Part shown: in pieces, positions 10,648 to 23,600 of the stretch
How positions within the stretch are numbered: position 1 is the stretch's first letter
Layout: the number at the start of each line of letters is the position of its first letter
NCBI RefSeq assembly: GCF_037975245.1
Contig: NC_092577.1
Span: 30,843,398 to 30,907,397, forward strand
DNA from: Apostichopus japonicus
Lineage: Eukaryota; Echinodermata; Holothuroidea; Aspidochirotida; Stichopodidae
Reading direction: 5' to 3'
DNA length: 64,000 bases
The notes under the pieces: model-generated
What the model saw: only the letters and a program-made list of their open reading frames with translations
Databases searched by the model: none
What the model was told of the DNA's origin: nothing
Translations under genes and position numbers: made by a program

Positions 10648-13500
10648 TCACTCCCACAAACCCCCCTCCAGCAACGAAGAATAACTTTACATCATGTTGA
10701 AATAATTTTTCTTTCTTATCAGTTTTAAATCTAAGTTTGGGAAAAAAAATATTAGAGGTACAGAGGGAATTGTTAAATTTATTTGTTTTTTGTCATTATT
10801 GTAACCAAACAATTAAAAGATATTTTGTCCAATTTTTCGGTATTTTGCTATTAGTTTTTCATTAGTTGTATTCTGCAAGGGCTGATGGCCTTAGTCAGAT
10901 TGGACAGAAGGCATCTGTCAGGTTTCAAAACATGTTGAGTGTATAGATTATCTGAATGTTACCTTCATTATCGCTTCAATTGAACTGTTTTACATTTGTT
11001 TTCCAGTCCTGAGTTGTTGATTATGAACAATGTTGTACATACACTAGCTTGGAACTTTATTTGCTTTATTTTAAAGTTTAAGTAGTATTTTTTTGGTGGT
11101 TGTTAGATGTGGTTGGATGTTTACAATGTTATTTCATTCAGGGAGGGAAGGATGTTTTATCTCTACAAAAACTCTTAAAGTTTATACATTTGTATATTAA
11201 GGAAGCACAGGGTAAAGTTAGATATTAAATCAGGTACATGTTGTCATAGCAACTAACTTGTCTTTCCAACTGATTTATGTTTAGGTCATGCTAAGTAAGT
11301 TTTGATGCCATCACCATGCAGTGAATAGCATTGAGAATGCACAACCTCAATAATTCATTACCTGAATACTGTGATGTCATCAAAAGCCTTAATACTAACT
11401 TGCTTCATTTGTTAGGGAGGGGGGAGGGGGGGGGCGTGGACAAACAGGGAGGAGATGGGAGTGGGGTTACATGTATTGTCCCATGCACAAATGAGTAAAT
11501 TTTCTCAGTTTGGATTTCGTCCGGTTTATTATGGAATCATATTCACAAAGTTAGGCGTATTATGCGATACTAAACGAGATGCAGGTAACAATAAGTTTGA
11601 TTACCATTTTATAGAGTGTCTTGAAATGAAATTGTTGTAAGAACATATAACGTGGCCTTTAATTGTGATAGAATCTACATGGATGTAATAGGTAGATATA
11701 AATATAAGGTAATGTCACTTTTTGTAAAGTAATACTTAAGTTTGGTAAAAAAAAAATTAATTAACTTAAAAACACAAAGTTGTACCTTTGATTTCAAAAT
11801 GCATAATATGCCCAAAAAAAAAAAAAAAAAATTGGGAATGTTGGGTTCTAAGCTCAATCAGTTTATAGGTATGAATATTTGAAATGTTATCAGAGTGAAA
11901 ATGTAATTTTCTTAAATTTTATAATTCAGAGTTTTTATTTTATGGCCGGAAAGAATTAATAAACAAAGAAGTAATGGAACATTGACTTTTTTCATCTTAT
12001 TTTTGAATTATCATCCAGTAGTTGTAGCTTCCAAATGTCCATGTAATTGATCTGTTCACCTTTGGCTTAAAACTGGTTAACCAAATCTAATTAGGTTTCC
12101 TCAAGGCACCTCCTGCGTCAGTTGTTTACATGTTTGTCTATTGACAGTCAACAATAATATGTAAACAGAGAACTCAATTAATTTTAGAAATCAGTCTGCA
12201 ATTATCGTTTTATCTCGATGACATGATTATGATCTATCAAAGATAACAGACTGTAAACAAACATCGCAAACTTCATGGCTGGCGGTAGAAAAAATAACGG
12301 CAGAAAATGTTATTTGCAAACAAAATCGTGAGAAAATGACTCAAAATTATTGAGACTTGAAAAGCGGTTAAATCTGGCATGAAGGAATCCTTCTGTTTTC
12401 AGTCAGTCAGGGGGAGAGGAGGAGGGCAATTCTGGGACAAACAATACCTTAACTTCTTATTAATATCAAACAGCATTTTAACCAGGTAGTAAAATCACTT
12501 AACTGTTGGTAATTTGTGGGTAGCTTGCAAATGGTGGAAGATGCACGCACAAGGCATAATATATAGGCAATTATAATCTAAGCCACATAATTAAAATCAG
12601 CTAGTTATACCATCATGAATGAAACATACATGGTCAACAATAAAGACCTAACAACCCCCTCCCCCCCAATCTTGTGCCTGCATTATAATACTCATCGAAT
12701 AGGTATGAATAAATCCCGAAAAAAAGCACCCTGGGTAGTTTGGGCCATTTGTTTTTCTATACTGTAGTTATGGCCAGCTTCAAGTATGAGCAGTATGAAA
12801 ATCCTGTTTCCATCAGATAAACGTTAGGAACTGTCCATACTGTCAGTATAGGTGCTTTGAAGCATGCTATAAGAGGGCAGTATACAGTGGTAATAGCACT
12901 GGAAATTTTTACTAACTGGTTGTGGTAAAGAGATGCTGGGCTGTCAATGGTCATACTGTAACATAGCAGAATTATTATGTCTGCTGATTCTAGAAAACAA
13001 ATTTTGAGATGAAAAAATAACACAACATTGAAGTCAATAGATTCCATTTGTTTCATCTTTTATATATGTGCATAAATAAACAATGCCATTTTACAATCTT
13101 ACATACTTTCATACAGAAGAACTATTTCACAAGTACATTTACAGTTTTATGAGGGGAAAAATGACGTTAATGCCATAATTTTTTGAGTTGGAAAGTTAAG
13201 TAATTGTTTTTGTCTGTTTATGGAAGCAAAAAAAAAAAATACTAGCAGACAAAGAAAATATTTGAAAATAATTAAGTATAATAATAATTAAGTATAGATA
13301 ATTACTATATGATACATCTGTAACTAGGGCAAAACCATAAACCCACAATACCACAAAGGCACAGTTCTCTTTGTATATGATACGTATTCTTTTACCTTCT
13401 CACCTCACCAAACCCCAATCAAAAATATAAGCTCATATTACATTGTATTCTTAGTTCTTAATTTAATTCTCAATTTTGTTTGGAACAGGCACTGCGGACG
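10648..13500. other. Intergenic, between convergent genes
   Basis: AT-rich DNA with G-tracts; no exon seen. The first part should hold the 3' UTR of the plus-strand gene. The inverted copy of the 3470-3612 foldback repeat lies at 12778-12900. Confidence 0.45.
12778..12900. repeat. Foldback dispersed repeat, copy 2
   Basis: Homologous, in inverted orientation, to 3470-3612 (shared TACTGTCAGTAT...GTGCTTTGAA and CAGTTCCTA...CAGGA blocks). Decayed and non-coding. Confidence 0.45.
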
Positions 13501-16010
13501 TGAGTCTGATATTAACTGAAAATTTTTTGGAAGTAATTTTATTCTTCTGTATCAAAGGAGGGTTGTAGATGCAATATACTCCCTCCCCCATCCCCCCCCC
13601 CCTGCTGAGAATAGGACCTGCTCACTTCAAGTTGCTGAAATGGCGATCGATTCATTTGCACACAATCATACTGAATCAATTTACACATCTCTATAAGGGT
13701 CTTTGCATAGAATACTGTCAACAGAGTGTAGTCATGCCATGGGTAGCCACACAATGAGAACGGAAAATGGATTTAAATCTGAGTTGAGCTATTCTTAAGT
13801 TGGTGAGAGCGTACTACGCATCTCACCCACCTCTATAGCCCCACATCTCTTCCTCCCACCCCCACCTCTCCATCACCCACCTCTCCCATCCCCCCACAAT
13901 ACATCACACTTATCAGCTCTAACACCCATAAAAGCATTCCATTTAGGAGTTGTAAGTTATAAGGGGAAACAGCTTCAGGAATTTCAAAATATAATACACA
14001 TCTACAGTACATAATGACAAAAACATCATCAATAAGTTAATAATTGCAATTTGCAAAATATAAATGTATTCTGATAAAATAGAGACATCACTTAACAGAC
14101 AAGGGCCCTAACAGAAACAATGGCAAATTCTTGTTTTAATATAATCTAAATTCTTCTTTGGACCCCTATTTTATATGTTATTTTAGTTTATGAATTGATA
14201 TGGAACAACAATTGGCCAAAATAAAAATCTCCAATTTCTACTGTTTAGTATTTAAAAAAAATTTAAAAAAATTGTGGGTGAGATGTAAGGTTTTGAAAGC
14301 CCGACTACAAAATTACACTTTTCTGTTCAATCAGCACTTTAATATTAAATCATCCATCTTGTATTTTTATCATTTTGATTCAAAATATAATTTGAAATTG
14401 CATCATTCCTATATTGCTTGTAACATTTATACACTATTTACAAGTACCAAGCAATAAATGAGTTGTAGTAAAAAATAGAAAAACAAAAAATATCTAAAAT
14501 CACTGATGAAGCTGATAATAGCATTGCATCAATATTGATGTGAGAAATATGCATTATCTGTTAAAAATGACAAAAATAAAATAAAATAGATTGCGTGCTG
14601 TAGCAACCTCTGTGCTGGATTAACATCCTCTGAAGCCCTAAGGCACCATATTCTTACCCCCTCCCTGCCCCCTCCTGTACCTTTCTTAACTTTCATAGTC
14701 ACAGCCTGAAAATTGCAAGTAGGTACATCTTGCCAGGGAAGTGCTCACAGCACTCTTTTGGGGTCCCTTGACCTCGGAGAGCACCTAGGCAAATATCTAC
14801 TAAATATGCCCATCGGAAAATTCAATACTGAAAAGCCTGATTTCTCCTGCATTTGCATAACTGGTTGGACCATACTTTAGTGACCTTTGGCCATTATCAA
14901 AGTAAATATATTGGTTGAAGCATTTGTCTATATATCTATCTGTAACTAAAGATGACCACCATGTTTGGTCAGAGTTTTGGTGTCAGGTCCTCTAAGTGTA
15001 AAACATTTGCCAATTCCATAGTTAACCAGATGACAGAAGCATATGTCAACCTAACTTTTGCATACTGACCATACCCTTAACTGTGAGAGGTACAGAGCTA
15101 TAAAAATGCACGTTTTTCTAAACTTTGTTTTTTTTTCACAAAATTACTTTTTGCATATTTATGTAGAAATTATTTTATAATTTTTTTTTTAAATGTACGG
15201 AAATTCTCATCTTACCGGTCCCTTTCTGAGTAATTAAAACTCAAAAGAAAAGAAAATGAAGAAACAAAAAACACATCTCGCCCTGTGTTGGCTTTCAAAG
15301 AATCAGAATTTTTTCTCCAAATCTTTGTCATTATTGACTTTTTAAAACAACTCTGTAAAAATAAATTCTCACTAAGTTTACTAGAAAAATTACCCTTGCA
15401 TCATATCAATATTCAGTTACATGACCGAACTTGAATTTTGTTCTTTCCAACATTTCGAGGACAAAAACAAATTCAGTTTTTAAATGTTTGATAATAAGTC
15501 ACAACACCATCTTTCCCATGTTATAAAGTTTTAATATAAAGTTGCTTGTTTTTTTTAAACTAAAAGTTGCCCTTATTTGCCACCAGGGGGCATGCAAGGC
15601 AACAGAAAGGCAAGCTATGGTGAGCTGTTTTGGTTCAAAGTTAAAGTTGATATAACCCAAACAGAATTGTTGGAAGAAACTTTGGTAAACAATAAAACTT
15701 AACCCTATTCGTGACCAAAAAATGACCATAAATTATGTAAACACGAAAGGATTAGGCAAGTTATCCAGACTGTTTGATATTTCAAAATTGAACAAAGAAC
15801 CAATAAAAAGGGTTTGGCAAGAAGATATCTTCATAAAAACCAGATTATAAACAAAATCAGTTACAAACGATTTTTAATTCCAAGTTTACATAATAATTTA
15901 AACCAGTAGTTAGAATAACTCCAGAAGTCCTCAAGGGCGGTTAAGGAGTTAAGAACAACTATAAACAAAACCACAGTCGTCATATATCATGCCAAATTTA
16001 TCTCCCCACC
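13501..16010. other. Downstream of the RhoGAP gene; possible long 3' UTR or intergenic
   Basis: No exon seen on either strand. A TTTATT (AATAAA on the minus strand) near 13538 is one possible end for a long RhoGAP 3' UTR, but nearer unlisted signals or non-canonical ones cannot be excluded. Transcript data would decide. Confidence 0.3.
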
Positions 16011-16014
16011 CCTC

Positions 16015-17430
16015 CACAGCAGTAATCACTTGTATCTCCAAGTGGCCATGTTTACTATATGATAATAACCACCAGTAAACACTAGTACCTCTGAGTAAGC
16101 ATGTATTCTTTAAACTTGTTGCCTGTGGTATAACTTCATATCTCTAAGTGAGTTAAGTACAGCACAATCAACCAGAAGTAATCACTTGTATCACCAAGTG
16201 AGCATGTTAACAATATGACAATCAACCAGCAGTATTCACTTGTATCATCAAGTGAGCATGTTTACTATATGATAATAACCACCAGTAACCACTGGTACCT
16301 ATGAGTAAGCATGTTTACTATATGATAATCAACCAGCAGTAATCACTTGTATCTCCAAGTGAGCATGTTTACTATATGATAATAACCACCAGTCACCACT
16401 GGTACCTCTTAGTAAGCATGTTTATAATATGATAATCAACCAGTAGTAATCACTTGTATCTCCAAGTGAGCATGTTTACTATATAACAATCAACCAGCAG
16501 TAACCACTGGTACCTCTGAATAAGCATATTTTCTTTATACCACATTAGCCTGTGGTATAACAGAATATCTCTAAGTGATTTTAGTACAGCACAATCAGCC
16601 AGCAGTAATCACTTGTATCACCAAGTGAGCATGTTTTCTATATGATAATCAACCAGCAGTAATCACTTGTATCTCCAAGTGAGCATGTTTACTATATGAT
16701 ATTAACCACCAGTAATCACTGGTACCTCTGACTAAGCATGTTTACTATATGATAATCAACCAGCAGTAATCACTTGTATCTCCAAGTGAGGATAGTCACT
16801 ACACTATACTCAACCAGCAGTAATCACTTTCACCTCAAAGTGAGCATAGTCACTAAACTGCAATCAACAAGCAGTATCCACTTGTATTTCCAAGTGAGTT
16901 TAGTCACTGTACAATACTCAACCAGCAGTAATCACTTTCACCTCAAAGTGAGCATAGTCACTAAACTGTAATCAACAAGCCATATCCACTTGTATTTCCA
17001 AGTGAGTTTAGTCACTGTACAATACTCAACCAGCAGTAATCACTTGCACCTCCAAGTTAGCATAGTCACTACACTGCAATCACAAAGCAGTATCCACTTG
17101 TATTTCCAAGTGAGTTTAGTCACTGTACTACACTCAACCAGCAGTAACCACTAGCACCTCCAAGTGAGCATAGTCACTACACTGCAACAGTATCCACTTG
17201 TATTTCCAAGTGAGTTTAGTCACTGTACTACACTCAACTAGCAGTAAGCACTTGCACCTCCAAGTGAGCATAGTCACTATACCTTAGTCAACCAGCAGTA
17301 AGCACTTGCACCTCCAAGTGAGGATAGTCACTTCACTAAACTTAACCAGTAGTAACCACTTGCACCTCAAAGTGAGCATAGTCACTACACAAATAATCAA
17401 CCAGCAGTAAGCACTTGTGTACCACTAGTA
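16015..17430. repeat. Tandem array of ~54-bp hairpin-forming units (~26 copies)
   Basis: Units of 53-54 bp carry ACCAGCAGTAATCACTTG followed by TATCTC and CAAGTGAGC; most contain the inverted repeat TCACTTG / CAAGTGA around a six-base spacer. The left half (to about 16790) alternates two variants as a ~106-bp dimer, one with a weak stem (ACCACTGGTACCTCT). The right half (from about 16790) has a distinct dimer with TTAGTCACTGTAC and ATAGTCACTA spacers. Two units (near 16824 and 16932) have a paired change, TCACTTT with AAAGTGA, which keeps the stem. The array starts about 170 bases past the RhoGAP stop codon, so it may be in the transcribed 3' UTR. Confidence 0.85.
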
Positions 17431-17602
17431 TGTACCCTAGTGATCCACATATAGCTTCATCACTCAAAACAAAGCAAAACCTGGAATGTATGATTATTTA
17501 CAAACTGTCCGCTTGTAAAACCAGCGATGAACGACAACGTCATTACCCTTGACCTGTGTCTTAACACTATAAATTCAATCTTGAATGCACCAACCAAGAT
17601 TG

Positions 17603-17694
17603 TCAGACGACTCGAGGTCTTATGATCCATTCTGCTGCAGGGTTGACCCTGACAAGAAGGAGCATATTAGTCTCTGGATCCAGGCATCTTGATC
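17603..17694 (-). CDS. ARHGAP18: RhoGAP terminal exon
   Basis: Acceptor CATTCCAG, then the end of the Ras-associating-like domain SRCLDPETNMLLLVRVNPAAEW... and TGA at 17603-17605. It aligns with the family C-terminus (ERCLDDDTYM...NPNAEWVI). Confidence 0.9.
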
Positions 17695-20600
17695 CTGGAA
17701 TGGCAATGAAAACAAAAAAATAGATTATTAAATATTCATGAGGGATTATCCTCTCAAGTAGTACAGCAGGCTGGTCGTGTGTTTTCGATACTAAAAACTA
17801 TGTAACCGCACTTTCACCTCTCACCCAAACTTCCTTCAACTAAAGTCATGACCAATATCCTGCTATGGAGAGTCATGAATGAGCTGGCCTTTCAACACCT
17901 GCTTATCTTTGAATGTCCACAGGGAATACAGACACGAATGTACTATTACTGTACTGTTAAGGGTAAGGACAACAAAGAGTAGCATGTCAAAGGGATTCTG
18001 TTTAGCTCACTGATGTAACAAAAGGATAACATACTTACCAATGTTGCCTCCGACTTCGTACAAATAAAACCTGACCGTCTTATTTGGCGGCACACCTGCT
18101 AGTGCATCAAAAGCAGAGTTTCTATGGAACCAAAAAGATTATTTTCTGTGAAAACATTCCATACTCATCGATAAGTGAAGGAAACGTCGAAGCAGCCATT
18201 GAAATTTAATGAAGATTTATTTTAGCCATAATCCGATATAAAGAAAGCAACTACAGCTCTTTGGCTGACTATGATTGAGGTACACTAATAAATAGCACAG
18301 AAACTTATGTAAAATATTGTATCACAAGTGCCTCGGCCATAAATTTCTCAATGCTAAAAGGGTGTGAAGACTCGCGCACAAAGACACGTCTCATGCCAGT
18401 AATCTGACCTAGTTTCGAATGAGGTGTAACAGAAGTGTTAGACACCACCATCGATCCCAGAAAATACACACACAGCTTGCTACCGTCGGTAATTAGACAC
18501 TAGTGTACAGTCAATACATACAGCTACGGTCAATACCCACAACACAGTGTACATAGCAGTGATGGACATCTCAGGTCTTGATAAAAAATAACAAGGTATC
18601 ACGTTTCATTACTGTCTGCATTTTGTAGCTACAAGAAGAAAACTTCACTTGCAAGCAATGGAAAGTTAACTTTTTCAAAGCATGGCACGCGGTTTGGGGC
18701 AAGTCTTCAACGCCTTTAAGTACTTTATGAATTGGCTCACTCACATATTGTACTGTTTCAATAACTATTGTAAACCTTCACCTCGCCCGGGCCTGAAAGA
18801 AAGATTTTGCAAGTACTTACTTGTCTAGTGTTTTGCTTCTCCGACTTCTCCGTACGCTCCGCCCGTGGGGTCTCCTCAGTATCGGGGTCGCGATCGGATT
18901 AAGATCCTGGGTGAATTTAGCGACGATATCGTCAGCTGTGGTATGCTCAGAGAGCTGTACTGTTGTGAAGACTTTCTCTTCATCTCCAGGTGTCTGTATT
19001 CTGATGATCCCCTCCAGCACATCCTGTTTGAGAGGGCAATAAATATTAAATAGAATGAACCATGGTGGGGAGGCAAGGGGAGGGAGGGGTGGGGAAGGAG
19101 GGGATGGCAGGAGGCTATGACTTGGAATTTCAGATGTGACAAAATTGCACAGAGAGGTTTATGAGGTATGTCATTGTTTGATTAATCGTAACCCTTGAAG
19201 TCTTCGAGAATGTCAAGGGTAGTAAAACAAGGTGTGGTTTTATGAGAAGATAGAGTGCTATAAATGTGAGGAGATATGTAAGAGTAAGCAGTATTGAAAA
19301 TCTTATGTAACTTACCTCTAGCATGCTTCTTCTTTTTTCCTTCCCTTTCTTATTGAATATTGTCATGACCTGGAAAAAGGGGATAAGAGGAACAAATAAG
19401 TAGAAATTATGACAGATAAATTTATGAAAATAAAATATAATAAATTAAAACTGTTAGCAAACTGCTTATCCACTAGAGAGCCTGTGTAAGAGAATGTGTA
19501 AAAGTAAGTTGGCCTGACATTTCAATCCTAGCAGGATCTTCTTCAAAGGCTATATGACAAGTAACAGTAACAGAAGGGACAAAAACATGCACAGAATACA
19601 GACAAGTTAATGAGCATGGTGAACACAAAGAGATAGATGTAAGGGGATTAGTAGACAAGGGATGGAGAGAAGAAAGAAAGAAACCAACAGGGGAAGAGGA
19701 GAGGTAGGAGATAAACAGTGGATGGACAAAGAGAGGATTAAGGGAAGGGGGTAGGGAATAAACTGGAGAAGGACAAAGACAGGAAGGTGTGGAGAAAAAA
19801 GCAACCGTCTTCAGTCACAGTAATATCCATTTACGTAAAGGAATTTAAAGAACTCACCGATTTTGATTCTCTGTTTTTCTTGACATCCATGTCAACCATC
19901 TTCCTGACCTGCTCTAACATTCTGCTAGGAACCTTGACGACGAAGCAGAAGAAAAAGACGATGAGATGAGTTAAACAACTGTGTGGTTATATTTTCCACA
20001 TTCGAAAAGTTGAAATTTATGAACACAGCTTTATGCACTGATTTTTGGTGGGTGTTGTTTAAATATAACAGGATTGGTTACTAAAACTGCTGGTAATCAA
20101 ATTTATAGCTCAGTGACTTGTTGCACATCAGTAGATTCGACATTGCAAACTATCTAAGCGTAGTGCCACCATGAGTTGGCGCGAAGTGACAAGAAAATTT
20201 TGGCTGAAAATGCCTCCCAGGTCGCTGAAAATGGCACTTCCCAGGCCTTGTAAGTTGCATGTTAGCATTTTCTATTTTGATATTACTAGCAATATCATAA
20301 AAAGATTTAAAAAAAAAAAATATGCTCAAGGGGGGGCGGCTTCCCCCTTCTCCCCCCCTTGGCTATGCCCCTGGTGAGTGCTTGTAACCAACCACCTGCA
20401 TCATACATACTGTAACATCTTCATACAACGTCAATGCATATCACTCACCACCCACAGTATGTTGTAATACTTCACAAGCATTCTGGTGATGTTCGACGTT
20501 CCTGCCGCAAAGGCCAACTCTGAAAAGTCGACCACTTTCTTTTGGGTGACGCTCTTGACGGAGAACAGGTTGGGCGCCATGATCATCGCCACGTTGTTCA

Positions 20601-23600
20601 ACGACATCCGATTGTCTGCCTCGTGTTGCATAATTTTGTAGAGGAAACTCAAAAGCAACTGCAAGAGGAAGAAAGGACGAATGAATCATTTCCCTTCACT
20701 TTTATTTCCATCCTATCCCCCAACTCCCCTCCCCACAGCCAAAATGTTTCATCTGGCAACTGAAGATTACATCATTGCGGAGGGTGAGCTCAGTGGTTAA
20801 CGCCGGTGCCTTTCAATCATAAGGTCCCCGGTTCGAGTCACTCCAAATTAATGTATGTCGTCCAGTTACAGAGTTGTTGACAATTCATAATCATGGACGT
20901 TAAATATGAATGTAAGAGACTGACTGCCCTCCCCACAGCTAAAAATGTTTCATCTGGCGACTGAAGATTACATCAAGTTTTGTTCTAATGAGTAAATCAT
21001 TTAGCGAGTCGGGGAGCAAGCTTTTAGCCATGTCGCACCGTTGTTGTGGAACAAGTTACCATCAGAACTACGAAGCCTTACCTCTATCAGCACTTTCAAA
21101 TCAGCGTTGAAGACGTTTTATTTCAAACAAACCTATGGTTAAGTGTATTCAATTGTAATTTTGTATTTGTTTTGTTGAGCGCATTGAACCCTGGGATATT
21201 GCGCTATATAAGCACCGGTGTAATAATAATAATAATTTAGTGTTCAAATTTTGTGTAGCAGTTTTTTGAGTGAGGGAAGAATGTGAATTTTGTCTCTTAT
21301 GAAACACTACGGTTCCTGTGTACAAAGAAACTCTGAGCAGTCTTTGCAATGGCCATTGTAATCTGACCATTTTGCAGAGCATTTTTTGCGATGCGATACC
21401 AGATGAGCTATTATACAAATAATGAATGGTTATGAGTGCAATAGTGCAAATATTTCATGAGTTGAAAGATGGAATCTTCCATTCAACGAAGCGCAGCCAA
21501 GTTGAATGGAACAAATTACATCTTTCAACGAATGAAATATTTGCACTATTGCACGAATGGAAGCCATTCATTATTTGTTTTATACAACATATTATAAAGA
21601 TGGGTAAAATGCACTCATGCAACAGATTGTTTTGAACAGACAGGTTTCTCTGCTCTCTTACCATTGAAAAAAGTGCTGCCAAAAATGTATAACCCATGAT
21701 TCTATTTCATAGAGTGGAATAGAGCGGATTTTGCATGCAATCAACGAGCAATTGACCAATCAAATGACCAGAATACAATTAGGTGTTGTATAATCCCTGT
21801 TAATTACCTTGAGAGTAGCACGGTAAACATCAGGTAAGACCAGGATGAGGAGATTAAGGCATTGTAGCTGTTTCTTTCTGTCATTGATTTCTGTATTGGG
21901 AAAAACAAAGAATTCAACCAGAAATTAAAACAGAGATCACAAAGACATTTTTTTTCACTTTCGACTATAAACTTGCAAATTCCAGTCGGTATCAGCTATT
22001 AAAAATCAAGAGAAGAAAAGCAGAAGAAATGATTAAGGTTGACACACAAATTAAAATCAGTTTTGTCAGTGTTACTGTAAATAGAATGTGTAAAAGTAAG
22101 TGGGCCTGGCATTTCAATCCTAGCAGGATCTTCTTGTGAGGGTGTTGTAGTCAAGTGGTTAAGGCAGTGGACTTGTGATCTAAGGATTACAGGTTCAAGC
22201 CCTGGCCAGATCATTACGCTGTGTCCTTGGGCAAGGCGCTTTATCTCGATTGCCTCTCTTCACCCAGGTGTATAAATGGGGACTTGCGAGGTAACTTGTA
22301 AATATAGTTGTGTGCGCCGGTTTGTGGCTGCACCCTGAACAAGACTGTAAACCTAAAATTATTAAATAATTAATTATTCTTCAGAGGCTGAACCAACAGG
22401 TTTCTCCCCCTTTGTTCCCCCTGTTGGTTTCTTTCTTTCTTCTCTCCATCCCATCTACTAATCCTCTTACATCTCTCTCCTTTGTGTTCACCCTGCTCAT
22501 TAACCTGTCTGTATTCTGTGTGTGTATTTGTCCCTTCTGTTACTGTAACTTGTCATTCAGCCTCTGAAGAAGATCCTGCTAGGATCGAAACGTCAGGCCC
22601 TCTTACCTTTTACACATTCTCTTACACAGGCTCTTTAGTGGATAATCAGTTACTAACAGTTTTGTTTTATTTTGATTAACTGTAATAGAACGCATAATGG
22701 GACTTAAAATAGTAATCGTGGAAATATAGTCTTGAATCGATTAAGAGGACCGAAGCCAACTCACGTTCGACGGACGAAAATGCATTGACGTATTCAAGAG
22801 TGAGAGGTGGTGACGGTAGTTCCCTGAGAAAGAGTTTGAGCAGACCGACTGCGTCGTTGACCCTCAGGTTTTGGAATTTAAAAGTGCCGTTGTAGAATTG
22901 TTTCTCTACTTCTCCTTGTAACTCCTGCAAAAGAGGGAGAAAGAACTAGTTAAGGAAAGAAATAGTGAAAAGAGAGCTATATACTCGGGTAAAATTCTCA
23001 AACCTAAAGTATAGTTTCACAAGAAGGCGAAACATATTGTGCATGGCCTCTCATCTTACGATGACTTAGATACAGTTGTCTGAGAGCCAACTCATTCTTA
23101 TCAGCTGGAAAAGTATAGTATCACATGATCAAGAGATATTGATCCAGTGACCTCTGTTGACCTTTGCTATGCAGAATTAATTTATGCAAATAATATCAAT
23201 CCCACAAAACTCTATCACATTTCACAGAAAAAAACACTCAGAACATTACATTTGAAGAATGTCGACAGAAGTTGCCAGTCAGGATAATTACGATAACTCG
23301 GCAGGCTTTAGCTATATTTGCTTAATATGAAACAATATTCGCTTAATAAGAAACAAACTCGAAAGCTAACTAGAAAGCAAGACATAAGCAGAAGGAAAAA
23401 CATGAGGAAGGATACAAAGTACGAAAACATTCTCTAACATCGGCAAAACAACCGATGATTCAACAAAAAACACAAAAATGAAATTTGAAGTATATTTACA
23501 CCAGATCTTACAACAACAACAAAAAACAAGTCAAAATCATCACAATGACAGATCATTATCTACCTAGTTTGTTGACGAAAATTACTGTATCACTTCCTGT

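Noticed and set aside
16774-16971. Repeat-encoded protein (STSSNHFHLKVSIVTK units)
   Set aside because: The frame is a by-product of the 54-bp tandem array; unit length changes break it and it has no start or splice context.
22137-22212. Functional tRNA gene
   Set aside because: Same reasoning: the tRNA-like head is joined to a repeat body found at 7.3 and 59.4 kb.
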